From Serinibacter arcticus (lineage in GTDB: Bacteria; Actinomycetota; Actinomycetes; Actinomycetales; Beutenbergiaceae), in the NCBI RefSeq assembly GCF_003121705.1, contig NZ_PYHR01000002.1, positions 3,906,001 to 3,970,000 of the forward strand: DNA of 64,000 nt, read 5' to 3'. The position numbers and the translations under genes are program-made. Each line of letters opens with the position of its first letter. Positions within the stretch are counted from its first letter, which is position 1. Under the pieces are notes generated by a model. That model saw nothing but the letters and a program-made list of their open reading frames with translations. It was not told the DNA's origin and made no database searches. Below, piece by piece: positions 50,269 through 62,963 of this stretch.

Positions 50269-51422
50269 GGATCTACCTCCTCGTCATTGCGCTCGCGGCC
50301 GCCGTCACCTTCGTGGCGACCCCGCTCGTGCGGGTGCTCGCGCGTCGGGTGAACGCCGTGACGCCGCTGCGCGAGCGTGACGTCCACGAGGTCCCCACAC
50401 CCCGGATGGGCGGGGTCGCGATGCTCGTCGGCTTCGCCGTCGCGCTCCTGGTGGCCTCGCGCACGGAGTTCCTGGGCGAGGTCTTCACCGTCTCGCCGCA
50501 GGCGTGGGCGATCCTCGGGTCCGCGGTGCTGATCTGCCTGCTCGGGGCCGCCGACGACATCTGGGACCTCGACTGGATCACGAAGCTGGTCGGACAGGTG
50601 CTGTGCGCCGGCCTGATGGTGTGGCAGGGGGTGCAGCTGGTCACCCTGCCGCTCTTCGACTCGATCGCGATCCTCTCGCCGAACATGCTGCTGGCGATCA
50701 CGCTGCTGATCGTGCTGGTGGCCATCAACGCGGTCAACTTCGTCGACGGTCTCGACGGTCTCGCCGCCGGGCTGATCGCGATCGGTGGCGGCGCCTTCTT
50801 CGTCTACAGCTACCTGCTGACCGTCTCGACCGACGAGGCCAGCTACGCCAACCTCGCGACGCTGATCATCGCCGCCGTGGTCGGCGCGTGCCTGGGCTTC
50901 CTCCCGCACAACTTCTTCAAGGCGTCGATCTTCATGGGGGACTCCGGGGCGATGTTCCTCGGGCTCACGCTGTCGGCCGCCGGCATCATCGTCACCGGCA
51001 ACATCGACCCGGGGGCGAGCGCACAGCTCACGGAGTTCGTGGCGCTGCCGGCGTTCCTGCCGATCCTGCTGCCCGTCGCCGTGATGCTCATCCCGCTCGT
51101 GGACCTCGTGTTCGCGGTCGTGCGACGCATCGCCGCCGGCAAGTCGCCGTTCGCCGCCGACGGGAGGCACCTGCACCACCGGCTCATGGCCCGCGGCCAC
51201 TCGCACCGCCGCACGGTGGTGATCCTCTACGCCTGGACGACCGTGTTCGCGTTCGGTGCCGTCGCCCTGGCCTTCCTGCCGCTGCAGACGGTCCTGATCG
51301 CCCTCACGGTGGCGGTCGTCGTCGGGATCGTGCTCACGGTCGTCCCGCTGCCGGTCCGGCGCTCGTCGCACCGCTCGCGCCACGTGAAGGGGCCCGAGGC
51401 GCGTGAGAAAGTAGAGCCGTGA
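50265..51422 (+). CDS. Undecaprenyl-phosphate GlcNAc-1-phosphate transferase-like (MraY/WecA family)
   Basis: 385 residues, polytopic. Family transfers a sugar-1-phosphate to undecaprenyl phosphate; in mycobacteria the ortholog in this position (Rv1302, WecA) starts arabinogalactan linker synthesis. Seen: about 10-11 hydrophobic segments, HEVPTPRMGGVAMLVGFAVA near residue 44, the acidic pair in LLGAADDIWDLDWITK near 92, NAVNFVDGLDGLAAG near 155, FMGDSGAMFLGL near 224, and GRHLHHRLMARGHSHRR near 302, the HxHH pattern of WecA. GTG start overlapping the sua5-like stop, GTG overlap with the next gene as well. Confidence 0.9.
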   Translation: MRIYLLVIALAAAVTFVATPLVRVLARRVNAVTPLRERDVHEVPTPRMGGVAMLVGFAVALLVASRTEFLGEVFTVSPQAWAILGSAVLICLLGAADDIWDLDWITKLVGQVLCAGLMVWQGVQLVTLPLFDSIAILSPNMLLAITLLIVLVAINAVNFVDGLDGLAAGLIAIGGGAFFVYSYLLTVSTDEASYANLATLIIAAVVGACLGFLPHNFFKASIFMGDSGAMFLGLTLSAAGIIVTGNIDPGASAQLTEFVALPAFLPILLPVAVMLIPLVDLVFAVVRRIAAGKSPFAADGRHLHHRLMARGHSHRRTVVILYAWTTVFAFGAVALAFLPLQTVLIALTVAVVVGIVLTVVPLPVRRSSHRSRHVKGPEAREKVEP

Positions 51423-51925
51423 CCGACTCACCCGCCGCCCCGTCCTCGCCGGCCCCGTCCTCGCCGGCCCCCGCCTCGCCGGCCCGCTCCGGCCCGCCCA
51501 CGACGCTCCGGGCCGTCCTCGCAGGGATCCTGCGACACGTGGCGGTCGTGACGGCCGCCGTGACCGTGCTGGGAGCGGTCGTCGGCCTGCTGACCTCGGG
51601 GACGCCCGGGCTGTGGGGCGCGCTCCTCGGGGGCGTGGTCGGCATCATCTTCTGCCTGACCACCGTCGTCACGATGCTCGTGAGCGAGGGCCGGTCCCCG
51701 CAGTTCCTCGCCGTCGCCGTGCTCGGTGGCTGGCTCGCGAAGATGATCGTGATCGTCGCGCTGCTGATGGTCCTGCGCGGGTTCGACTTCTACGACCGGT
51801 ACGTCCTCGCGGGCACCCTCGGGGTGATCGTGATCGCCTCGCTGGTGGTCGAGATGCGCGCCGTGACGTCCGCCCGCGTGCCGGTCGTGGAGCCGCGGGC
51901 ACAGGATCGCCACGAGCTCTCCTGA
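51419..51925 (+). CDS. AtpI-like small membrane protein
   Basis: 168 residues. Occupies the place of AtpI, a helper for c-ring assembly or ion supply, just upstream of atpB, though sequence similarity is not strong. Seen: a Ser/Pro/Ala-repeat N-terminus (SSPAPSSPAPASPARSG), then four hydrophobic segments (VAVVTAAVTVLGAVVGLLTS; GALLGGVVGIIFCLTTVVTM; FLAVAVLGGWLAKMIVIVAL; VLAGTLGVIVIASLVVEM). The motif GWLAKMIVIVALL resembles the conserved block of actinobacterial ATP synthase protein I. GTG start overlaps the wecA-like stop. Confidence 0.7.
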   Translation: MTDSPAAPSSPAPSSPAPASPARSGPPTTLRAVLAGILRHVAVVTAAVTVLGAVVGLLTSGTPGLWGALLGGVVGIIFCLTTVVTMLVSEGRSPQFLAVAVLGGWLAKMIVIVALLMVLRGFDFYDRYVLAGTLGVIVIASLVVEMRAVTSARVPVVEPRAQDRHELS

Positions 51926-51933
51926 TCATCCGG

Positions 51934-51996
51934 TAGGCTTCACACAGACCTGCAGCTCCGCATGGAATCAGCACGGCAGGATGCGTTGTCGCATCC
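51934..51996 (+). promoter_or_regulatory. atp operon leader: possible -10 and hairpin
   Basis: TAGGCT at 51934-51939 fits a -10 element without a clear -35. Downstream, at 51978-51997, is an 8-bp hairpin (AGGATGCG and complement around TTGT). Together they could mark the start of the main atp transcript ahead of atpB. Confidence 0.35.
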
Positions 51997-52038
51997 TTGC
52001 TGGGCCTTGCGACACCACCACAAGACCCGGGGAGACCA

Positions 52039-52845
52039 TTGAACGCGGCTGGACTGCTCATGGCCGAGACCGATCACGGATCGGGCTTCCACGCTCCGAC
52101 GATCCAGGAGTTCTTCCCTCCCGCGATCTTCTTCGACGGCACGCCGTTCGAGTTCAACCGGATCCAGCTGGTGCGCGTCGTCGTCACCATCGCGCTGATC
52201 CTGTGGCTCTGGCTCTCCACCCGCCACGCGAAGCTCGTCCCGGGCCGCGCGCAGAGCGTCGTGGAGCTCGCCCTGGACTTCGTCCGGGTGCAGATCGTCG
52301 AGTCGGTTCTCGGCAAGACGGCGGGGCGGCGCTACCTGCCCCTCCTCACGACCCTCTTCTTCATCATCCTCGCGATGAACTTCGCCGGGGTGACCCCGTT
52401 CCTCAACATCGGTGGAACCTCGGTGATCGGCCTGCCGGTCGTGCTGGCGATCTGGGTGTACGTCACCTACCTCGTCGCCGGCTTCCGCAAGCACGGTCCG
52501 GGCTACCTCAAGATCAGCCTGTTCCCGAGCGGCGTCCCGAAGATCATGTACCTCCTGATCACGCCGATCGAGATCCTGCAGGTGTTCATCCTGCGGCCGC
52601 TCACGCTGGCGCTGCGACTCCTGGCCAACATGATGGCCGGTCACCTGATGCTCGTGCTCTGCTTCGCCGCGACGCACTTCCTCTTCTTCGAGAGTGGCGG
52701 CCTGATCCCGCTCACCGGCGTGATGACCTTCGTCGGCGGTATCGGCATCACCCTCTTCGAGATCTTCGTCGGCTTCCTGCAGGCGTTCATCTTCACTCTT
52801 CTCGCTGCCGTCTACATCCAGATGTCTGAGGACGACGCGCACTGA
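52039..52845 (+). CDS. atpB: F1Fo ATP synthase subunit a
   Basis: 268 residues. Forms the proton half-channels next to the c ring. Seen: five or six membrane segments, the essential Arg in TLALRLLANMMAGHLMLVLC near residue 190, and GGIGITLFEIFVGFLQAFIF near 235 with the conserved Glu and Gln. The start is uncertain: TTG at 52039 (MNAAGLLMAETDHG) has GGGGAG 5 bases upstream, while ATG at 52060 (MAETDHGSGF) has no site; the first is preferred. First gene of atpBEFHAGDC. Confidence 0.95.
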   Translation: MNAAGLLMAETDHGSGFHAPTIQEFFPPAIFFDGTPFEFNRIQLVRVVVTIALILWLWLSTRHAKLVPGRAQSVVELALDFVRVQIVESVLGKTAGRRYLPLLTTLFFIILAMNFAGVTPFLNIGGTSVIGLPVVLAIWVYVTYLVAGFRKHGPGYLKISLFPSGVPKIMYLLITPIEILQVFILRPLTLALRLLANMMAGHLMLVLCFAATHFLFFESGGLIPLTGVMTFVGGIGITLFEIFVGFLQAFIFTLLAAVYIQMSEDDAH

Positions 52846-52886
52846 GGTTCCTGCTCCACCCCGCTCCACAGCCAGACCACCCACGA

Positions 52887-52906
52887 CGGCGGGTACGGAC
52901 CCGCCG
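52887..52906 (+). promoter_or_regulatory. Hairpin before the atpE ribosome binding site
   Basis: An 8-bp stem (CGGCGGGT and complement) with an ACGG loop, 5 bases ahead of the AGGAAGG site of atpE. It lies between atpB and atpE, where c-subunit translation must outpace its neighbours, so a role in mRNA stability or translation is plausible but not shown. Confidence 0.5.
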
Positions 52907-52912
52907 CCCTAG

Positions 52913-53148
<236 letters not shown>

Positions 53149-53149
<1 letters not shown>

Positions 53150-53754
53150 TGGGCGAGGCACAGCTGCTGGCCGAGGGTGAGGTCTCCGGGATCGGAGTCT
53201 TCATCCCGGCCGACTACGACATCATCTGGTCGCTGGTCGTCACCGCTGTCATCGCGTTCTTCTTCTTCAAGTACCTGATGCCGAAGATGACGGCCCTGCT
53301 CGACGAGCGGGCGGCCAAGATCGAGGGCGGGCTCGAGCACGCCGCGAAGATCCAGGCCGAGGCCGAGGCCACCAGGGCGGAGCGTGAGGCCGAGCTGGTC
53401 GCCGCCCGTCAGGAGGCCGGGCGCATCCGCGAGGAGGCGCACGGCGAGGGCAACGAGATCGTCGTCGAGGCGAAGTCCAAGGCGCAGGCCGAGGCCAACC
53501 GCATCGTCGAGAACGCCCAGCGTCAGATCGAGGCGGAGCGCCAGCAGGCCGTCGTCTCGCTGCGCAGCGACATCGGTTCGCTGGCGACCGACCTGGCCGG
53601 GAAGATCGTGGGCGAGGCGCTCACGGACGACGCACGCCAGTCGCGTGTGATCGACCGCTTCCTCGCCGAGCTCGAGGAGACCTCCCGCCAGGGTGACGGC
53701 GTGCCGACCACGGTCGCCGCCGACGCCTCCGGCACCACCGAGACGGGGAAGTGA
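53149..53754 (+). CDS. atpF: F1Fo ATP synthase subunit b
   Basis: 201 residues. Peripheral stalk. Seen: one membrane segment at about 26-44 (IIWSLVVTAVIAFFFFKYLM), then a long charged coiled coil (AAKIQAEAEATRAEREAELV ... QRQIEAERQQAVVSLRSDIG) ending with the delta-binding part GKIVGEALTDDARQSRVIDR. A ~25-residue N-terminal and a short acidic C-terminal extension are typical of actinobacteria. Coupled to atpE and atpH by one-base overlaps. Confidence 0.97.
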
Positions 53755-54569
53755 TGCGGGCGACCAGCGAGGCATCCCTCACCGCGGCCAGGGAGCGGTT
53801 CACGCCGATCCTCGACGCGGCGGGCGACGGAGCGCGGGAGCTCGGGGAGCAGATCTTCTCCGTCGTCGACGCGCTCGACGGCTCGACCTCCCTGCGTCGC
53901 GCGCTCACCGACCCCACCCGGTCCGGCGAGGCCAAGGCCCAGCTGGCCAGCACGCTCCTGGGCACCCAGGTGCACGCCGACGTCGTCGACCTGGTCGCCG
54001 GCCTCGCGCGGGCTCGCTGGTCGGCCGACGCCGACCTCGCCGAGGCGCTCGAGGAGATCGGGACCACCGCGGTCCTGGTCGCGGCGGAGGCGCGCGGGGA
54101 CCTCCTGCGCGTCGAGGACGACCTGTTCCGGCTCGGCCGCATCCTGGCGAACGAGCGCGACCTGCGTGTCGCGCTCGCCTCCACGGACCTGAGCGCCGAG
54201 CGTCGCACCAGCCTGGCCGACCAGCTCCTCAACGGGCAGGTCGCGCCGGAGTCGCAGGTGCTGGTCCGCCGCACCGTCGGTGCGCTCCGACAGCGGTCGG
54301 TCACCACGAGGCTCGCCCACGTGGCCGACCTCGCCGCCGCCCGACGTCAGCGCGTCGTGGCATCGGTGCTCGTGGCGACGCCGCTCACCCCGGCGCAGGT
54401 GGAGCGCCTCGGCGCGACGCTGTCGCGCATCTACTCCACCGAGGTCCACGTCAACGTGGGCGTCGACCCCAGCATCGTGGGTGGCATGCGCATCCAGGTG
54501 GGTGCCGAGGTCGTCGACGCCACCGTGCTGTCCAAGCTTGCCGAAGCCCGACGCCGCATCGCCGGCTGA
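53754..54569 (+). CDS. atpH: F1Fo ATP synthase subunit delta
   Basis: 271 residues. Joins the peripheral stalk to the top of F1. Seen: N-terminal helical domain (REQIFSVVDALDGSTSLRRA-like, LTDPTRSGEAKAQLASTLLG), and the conserved C-terminal signature RIYSTEVHVNVGVDPSIVGG and MRIQVGAEVVDATVLSKLAE. Longer than the ~178-residue E. coli subunit but normal for this operon position in actinobacteria without a b-delta fusion. Coupled to atpF by TGATG. Confidence 0.95.
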   Translation: MRATSEASLTAARERFTPILDAAGDGARELGEQIFSVVDALDGSTSLRRALTDPTRSGEAKAQLASTLLGTQVHADVVDLVAGLARARWSADADLAEALEEIGTTAVLVAAEARGDLLRVEDDLFRLGRILANERDLRVALASTDLSAERRTSLADQLLNGQVAPESQVLVRRTVGALRQRSVTTRLAHVADLAAARRQRVVASVLVATPLTPAQVERLGATLSRIYSTEVHVNVGVDPSIVGGMRIQVGAEVVDATVLSKLAEARRRIAG

Positions 54570-54620
54570 GCGCTCACCCAGACACCCCGCGCCCGACGCG
54601 AGAGACGAGAGAAGGAACCG

Positions 54621-56252
<1,632 letters not shown>

Positions 56253-56255
56253 GCT

Positions 56256-58637
<2,382 letters not shown>

Positions 58638-58638
<1 letters not shown>

Positions 58639-58904
58639 TGGCAGGAACGAGCGGAGCGCTCACGGTCGAGATCGTCGCCCCGGACCGCACGCTGTGGTCC
58701 GGGACGGCGTCCGTCGTCAGCGTGCCGGCGGCCGAGGGTGACATGGGCCTCCTGCCCGGTCACGAGTCGGTCCTGTCGCTGCTGCGTGCCGGCACCGTCC
58801 GTGTGCAGTCCGCGAGCGGTTCGACGGAGACGTTCCCGGTCACGGCCGGCTTCGTGTCCTTCGACGCCGACATGGTCACGGTCGTCGTCGACTCCCAGGA
58901 CTAG
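58638..58904 (+). CDS. atpC: F1Fo ATP synthase subunit epsilon, short form
   Basis: 88 residues. Seen: the N-terminal beta-sandwich domain ([58 protein letters not shown]). The C-terminal two-helix domain that inhibits ATP hydrolysis in many bacteria (subunit length 120-140) is missing; the stop follows directly after the beta domain, and no lost helical segment is seen in other frames up to the next gene 9 bases away. Confidence 0.95.
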
Positions 58905-58913
58905 GCGTCGCAG

Positions 58914-59327
58914 GTGCCCGTTGCCGTGACCGTCACGATCATCGTGATCGTGGCACTGGGGGTGCTGGCGCTGGGGGCGTTCTCGGTGCGTCTGCGCACG
59001 CTCGGTTCGCGCGTCGGCTCGTTCGAGTGCGCCCTGCGCACGCCGACGGGCTGGGCCTCCGGCATCGCCCACTACGGCACCGACTCCCTGCACTGGTACC
59101 GCCTGATCTCGCTCGACCCGCGCCCGGGTGCCTCGTGGCCCCGGGCGCGGCTCGACGTCGTGAGCCGCGTGGCGCGCGACCCCGAGGCTGCCGCGACGTC
59201 GTCGCGCATCTTCGAGGTGACCTGCGACGTCGGCGGTACCGAGATCGTCCTGGCCATGCGCGCCGGCCAGTACTCCGGCCTGTCGTCCTGGCTCGAGTCC
59301 CAACCTCCCCGGGAGCTCCACTCGTGA
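58914..59327 (+). CDS. DUF2550 membrane-anchored protein
   Basis: 137 residues, function unknown. Seen: an N-terminal membrane segment at about 5-26 ([20 protein letters not shown]) and a small soluble domain ([40 protein letters not shown]). The family follows the atp operon in most actinobacteria (Rv1312 in M. tuberculosis). GTG start 9 bases after atpC; stop overlaps nucS by 4 bases. Confidence 0.85.
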   Translation: MPVAVTVTIIVIVALGVLALGAFSVRLRTLGSRVGSFECALRTPTGWASGIAHYGTDSLHWYRLISLDPRPGASWPRARLDVVSRVARDPEAAATSSRIFEVTCDVGGTEIVLAMRAGQYSGLSSWLESQPPRELHS

Positions 59328-60067
59328 GAATCGTCGTGGCCACCTGCGCCGTCGACTACTCCGGACGCCTGTCCGCCCACCTCCCGCTCGCCCCGCGCGT
59401 GCTCATGGTGAAAGCCGACGGCTCCGTGCTCGTCCACTCCGACGGCGGTTCGTACAAGCCGCTGAACTGGATGAGCCCCCCGTGCACGCTCAAGGTCTCG
59501 CAGCCGTCGGCGGAGCAGGCCGCCGAGGGCATCACCGAGGTCTGGACCGTGAGCGCCACCAAGTCCGACGACAAGCTCGTCGTCACGCTGGTCGACGTCG
59601 CCCACGACTCCGCGCACGAGCTCGGCGTCGATCCCGGTCTGCAGAAGGACGGCGTCGAGGCCCACCTGCAGAAGCTGCTCGCCGAGCAGGTCGAGCTCGT
59701 CGGCGCGGGCCACACGCTGGTGCGCCGGGAGTTCCCGACGGCGATCGGTCCCGTCGACCTGATGGTCCGGGTCCCTGCGGCGAGCCTCGAGACCGGGGCC
59801 ACCGCGGTCGCCGTCGCACCGCGGCCGCCGCGGCACGTCGCCGTCGAGATCAAGCGACGCGCGACGATCGACGCCGTCGAGCAGCTCACCCGCTACCTCG
59901 AGCTCCTCAACCGCGACCCCCACCTCGCGCCGGTGCGCGGCGTCCTGGCCGCGCAGAGCATCGCGCCGCAGGCGCGCACCCTGGCCACCGACCGCGGCAT
60001 CGACTGCCTCCTGCTCGACTACGACGCGATGCGCGGTGTGGACGACCCGGACTCGCGGTTGTTCTAG
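59324..60067 (+). CDS. nucS: Mismatch-specific endonuclease NucS (EndoMS)
   Basis: 247 residues. Cuts both strands at G-T, G-G and T-T mismatches and replaces MutS/MutL repair in actinobacteria. Seen: N-terminal DNA-binding and dimerisation domain ([37 protein letters not shown]), the nuclease core with [17 protein letters not shown] and [20 protein letters not shown] near 172-190 (the D and ExK catalytic residues), and the C-terminal DDPDSRLF tail expected to bind the sliding clamp. GTG overlaps the DUF2550 stop. Complete. Confidence 0.95.
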   Translation: MRIVVATCAVDYSGRLSAHLPLAPRVLMVKADGSVLVHSDGGSYKPLNWMSPPCTLKVSQPSAEQAAEGITEVWTVSATKSDDKLVVTLVDVAHDSAHELGVDPGLQKDGVEAHLQKLLAEQVELVGAGHTLVRREFPTAIGPVDLMVRVPAASLETGATAVAVAPRPPRHVAVEIKRRATIDAVEQLTRYLELLNRDPHLAPVRGVLAAQSIAPQARTLATDRGIDCLLLDYDAMRGVDDPDSRLF

Positions 60068-60095
60068 CCCCGGCCGGAGCGCCTAGGCTCGACGG

Positions 60096-60407
60096 GTGGG
60101 CAAGAGGTCGGGCAAGCGGGCGTACGGCGCGGAGCACGTGCCGCTGGACGTCGAGTCGCTGACGCGTGGCTGGACCCGCGGCGAGACCGGCCACGACGGT
60201 TCGGCGTGGAAGGTGCGCACCGTCGGCGGCAGCGACAAGTCCTACCGCTGCCCGGGCTGCGACCAGCTCATCCCGCCCGGGACGGCGCACGTCGTCGCCT
60301 GGCAGGACGACCACCTCCTGGGTGCGCAGGCCGGTCTGGACGACCGCCGCCACTGGCACACCTCGTGCTGGCGCGAGGGGCGTCGGCCGAGCCGTCGCTG
60401 GTCCTGA
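60096..60407 (+). CDS. Small zinc-ribbon-like conserved protein
   Basis: 103 residues, unknown function; similar genes follow nucS in many actinobacteria. Seen: a basic start (MGKRSGKRAYGAEHVPLD), then a likely zinc site of CPGCDQLIPPGTAHVVAWQ and RRHWHTSCWREGRR (two Cys plus His/Cys), giving a treble-clef-like pattern. GTG start chosen at MGKRSGKR, 28 bases after nucS; a TAGGCT box 15-20 bases upstream could be a -10. Sometimes labelled ATP/GTP-binding in databases without clear motifs. Confidence 0.75.
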   Translation: MGKRSGKRAYGAEHVPLDVESLTRGWTRGETGHDGSAWKVRTVGGSDKSYRCPGCDQLIPPGTAHVVAWQDDHLLGAQAGLDDRRHWHTSCWREGRRPSRRWS

Positions 60408-60497
60408 GCCCGCTGATCCCTGCGCGATCCCCGCTCGAGTCGTTCGCCACCGACTATCGAGGTGACGCACCCGCCCGCCGTCGGGCAGAGTGCACGG

Positions 60498-62174
60498 GTG
60501 GGCCACATCGACCTCAGCCAGATCACCTTCTCCCTCCCCGACGGCCGGCCGCTGCTCGGCGGCGTCGACCTGCGCGTCGGCGAGGGTCAGCGGATGGCGC
60601 TCGTCGGCCCCAACGGCTCCGGCAAGACCACGCTGTCCCGGATCATCTCGGGCGACCTCGACCCCGACGAGGGGGCGGTGGTCCGCACCGGCGGTCTCGG
60701 CGTCATGCGCCAGTTCATCGGGTCCGTGCGGGACGACACCACGGTGCGCGACCTGCTCGTGAGCGTCGCGACCGAGCGGATCCGCGTGGCCGGCGCCGAG
60801 CTCACCCGCGCCGAGGAGCAGATGCTCACGGTCGACGACGAGGCCTCCCAGATGGCCTACGCGCAGGCCATCGCGGACTGGGCGGACGCCGGCGGCTACG
60901 AGCAGGAGACCGTCTGGGACATGTGCACGACGGCCGCGATGTCGCTGCCGTTCGAGCGCGCCGAGCATCGCCGCGTCGCCACGCTCTCGGGCGGTGAGCA
61001 GAAGCGGCTCGTGCTCGAGGCGCTGCTGCGCGGGACCGACGAGGTGCTGCTGCTCGACGAGCCGGACAACTACCTCGACGTCCCCGGCAAGCGGTGGCTC
61101 GAGCAGGCGCTGCGCGAGTGCGGCAAGACCGTCCTGCTCATCAGCCACGACCGGGAGCTGCTGGACCAGGTCGCCACGCGCGTCGCGACCCTGGAGCCCG
61201 GGGCGGCCGGCGCGACGCTCTGGGTCCACCCCGGTTCGTTCGCGACCTACCCGCAGGCGCGCGAGGACCGCAACGCCCGGCTGGAGGAGCTGCGCCGGCG
61301 CTGGGACGAGGAGCACGCCAAGCTCAGGGCGCTCGTGCTGATGTACCGGACCAAGGCGTCGGTGATGGACACGATGGCCGCCAAGCTGCAGGCCGCCGAG
61401 ACCCGGCTGGCGCGGTTCGAGAAGGCCGGACCGCCCGAGGCGGTTCCCGAGGTCCAGCAGGTGACGATGCGGCTGCGGGGCGGGCGGACCGCCAAGCGCG
61501 CCGTCGTCGTCGAGGGCCTGGAGCTCACGGGGCTGGCCCGGCCGTTCGACGCCGAGCTCTGGTTCGGCGAGCGCGTGGGCATCCTCGGGGCGAACGGCAC
61601 GGGCAAGTCGCACTTCCTGCGCCTGCTCGCGGCCGGCGGTTCGGATCCCGACGCCGAGCACCGGCCCGTCGGCGACGTGCGTCCCGAGGTGGTGGCCCAC
61701 TCGGGCGTCGTGCGCCTGGGCTCGCGGGTGCGACCCGGCTGGTTCGCCCAGACCCACTCCCACCCCGAGCTGCTGGAGCGCACGCTGCTGGAGATCCTCC
61801 ACCGCGGTGACGAGCACCGGCGGGGCCGGCCGCGCGACGAGGCCTCCCGCGTGCTGGACCGCTACGGGCTGGCGAAGGCGGCGGAGCAGAAGTTCGGCCA
61901 GCTCTCCGGTGGTCAGCAGGCCCGGTTCCAGATCCTGCTGCTGGAGCTCTCCGGCGCCACGATGCTGCTGCTCGACGAGCCGACCGACAACCTCGACCTG
62001 GCCTCCGCCGAGGCGCTCGAGGCGGGCCTGGACGCGTTCGAGGGCACGGTCGTCGCGGTCACGCACGACCGCTGGTTCGCCCGCGGGCTGGACCGCTTCC
62101 TCGTGTTCGACGGCGCCGGCGAGGTGGCCGCGAGCGACGAGCCCGTCTGGGACGTCGCCCGAGCCGCCCGGTGA
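60498..62174 (+). CDS. ABC-F family ATPase
   Basis: 558 residues, no membrane segments. ABC-F proteins work on the ribosome, some rescuing it from antibiotics. Seen: first domain Walker A VGPNGSGKTTLSRI near 34-47, signature LSGGEQKRLVLEAL, Walker B EVLLLDEPDNYLDVPGK; a charged inter-domain linker (REDRNARLEELRRRWDEEHA) of ordinary length; second domain GANGTGKSHFLRLLAAG near 362, signature LSGGQQARFQILLLELSG, Walker B ATMLLLDEPTDNLDLASAEA. GTG at MGHIDLSQITFS is preferred to an upstream ATG. Stop overlaps the GNAT gene. Whether it is a housekeeping or resistance type cannot be told from motifs. Confidence 0.9.
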   Translation: MGHIDLSQITFSLPDGRPLLGGVDLRVGEGQRMALVGPNGSGKTTLSRIISGDLDPDEGAVVRTGGLGVMRQFIGSVRDDTTVRDLLVSVATERIRVAGAELTRAEEQMLTVDDEASQMAYAQAIADWADAGGYEQETVWDMCTTAAMSLPFERAEHRRVATLSGGEQKRLVLEALLRGTDEVLLLDEPDNYLDVPGKRWLEQALRECGKTVLLISHDRELLDQVATRVATLEPGAAGATLWVHPGSFATYPQAREDRNARLEELRRRWDEEHAKLRALVLMYRTKASVMDTMAAKLQAAETRLARFEKAGPPEAVPEVQQVTMRLRGGRTAKRAVVVEGLELTGLARPFDAELWFGERVGILGANGTGKSHFLRLLAAGGSDPDAEHRPVGDVRPEVVAHSGVVRLGSRVRPGWFAQTHSHPELLERTLLEILHRGDEHRRGRPRDEASRVLDRYGLAKAAEQKFGQLSGGQQARFQILLLELSGATMLLLDEPTDNLDLASAEALEAGLDAFEGTVVAVTHDRWFARGLDRFLVFDGAGEVAASDEPVWDVARAAR

Positions 62175-62950
62175 GACCGGACGACCGTTCGCCGGCGTTC
62201 GCGGCCGCGGTGCTCGCGCACTGGTGGGGCGAGGACGCACCCCGCGAGCCCGGGACCGAGCCCGGGTCCGGGTCCGGGTCCGGGTCCGTGGGCGGGATCC
62301 GCGTCGTCGTGCGCGACCTGCCCGCCCACCGTCGGTTCCAGGTGCTGCGGACCACCGGGGCGGGCGGCCTGCTGACGACGACGCCGGAGCTCGCCGCGCA
62401 CCTGCGCCTGGCGCCGGGGGAGCAGCTGCACGAGGCCGCCGTCGCACGGGTGGTCGAGGACGCGGCCGCCGTCGGCGTCCACCTCAACGGCGCCGACCAC
62501 GTCTTCCACCTGTCGCAGCCGGAGCGCGCCGCGGTCCGGGCGGAGGGCTCGGCCGACGGCGTGCGCCTGCTCTCGCCCGAGGACGGCGACGACGTGGCGG
62601 CGTTCGCGGCCTTCGGGCGGGCGGCGCCGCCGGACGACGCCGAGGAGGCGTACGTCGAGCTGGAGCACTGGCGGGTGGTCGGGGCGTTCGACGGCGATCG
62701 CCTGGTCGCCGCCGCCAGCGCCTACCCCTGGGCCGGGTCCGTGCTGGCCGACATCGGGGTGCTGACGCTGCCGGAGGTGCGGGGTCGCGGCCACGGCCGC
62801 GCGTGCGTGCGCCGGTTGTCGGGCGCCGTCCTGGCGGCCGGCCACGAACCGCTGTACCGGTGCCAGCTCGACAACGCCGCCTCCGTGGGGCTCGCCCGGT
62901 CGGCGGGGTTCACCGCGTTCGGCACGTGGGAGGTGGTCGTCGGCGACTGA
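62171..62950 (+). CDS. GNAT-family N-acetyltransferase with Gly-Ser repeat linker
   Basis: 259 residues. Seen: an N-terminal segment of ~120 residues (FAAAVLAHWWGEDAPREPG), an early GSGSGSGSV repeat near residue 33, and a C-terminal GNAT domain (about 150-258) with the acetyl-CoA loop DIGVLTLPEVRGRGHGRACV near 195-215 and LDNAASVGLARSAGFTAFGT near 235. Substrate unknown. GTG overlaps the ABC-F stop (GTGA), so they are translated together. Convergent with the epimerase-like gene. Confidence 0.85.
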   Translation: MRPDDRSPAFAAAVLAHWWGEDAPREPGTEPGSGSGSGSVGGIRVVVRDLPAHRRFQVLRTTGAGGLLTTTPELAAHLRLAPGEQLHEAAVARVVEDAAAVGVHLNGADHVFHLSQPERAAVRAEGSADGVRLLSPEDGDDVAAFAAFGRAAPPDDAEEAYVELEHWRVVGAFDGDRLVAAASAYPWAGSVLADIGVLTLPEVRGRGHGRACVRRLSGAVLAAGHEPLYRCQLDNAASVGLARSAGFTAFGTWEVVVGD

Positions 62951-62963
62951 CCGCCGGCGAGCC

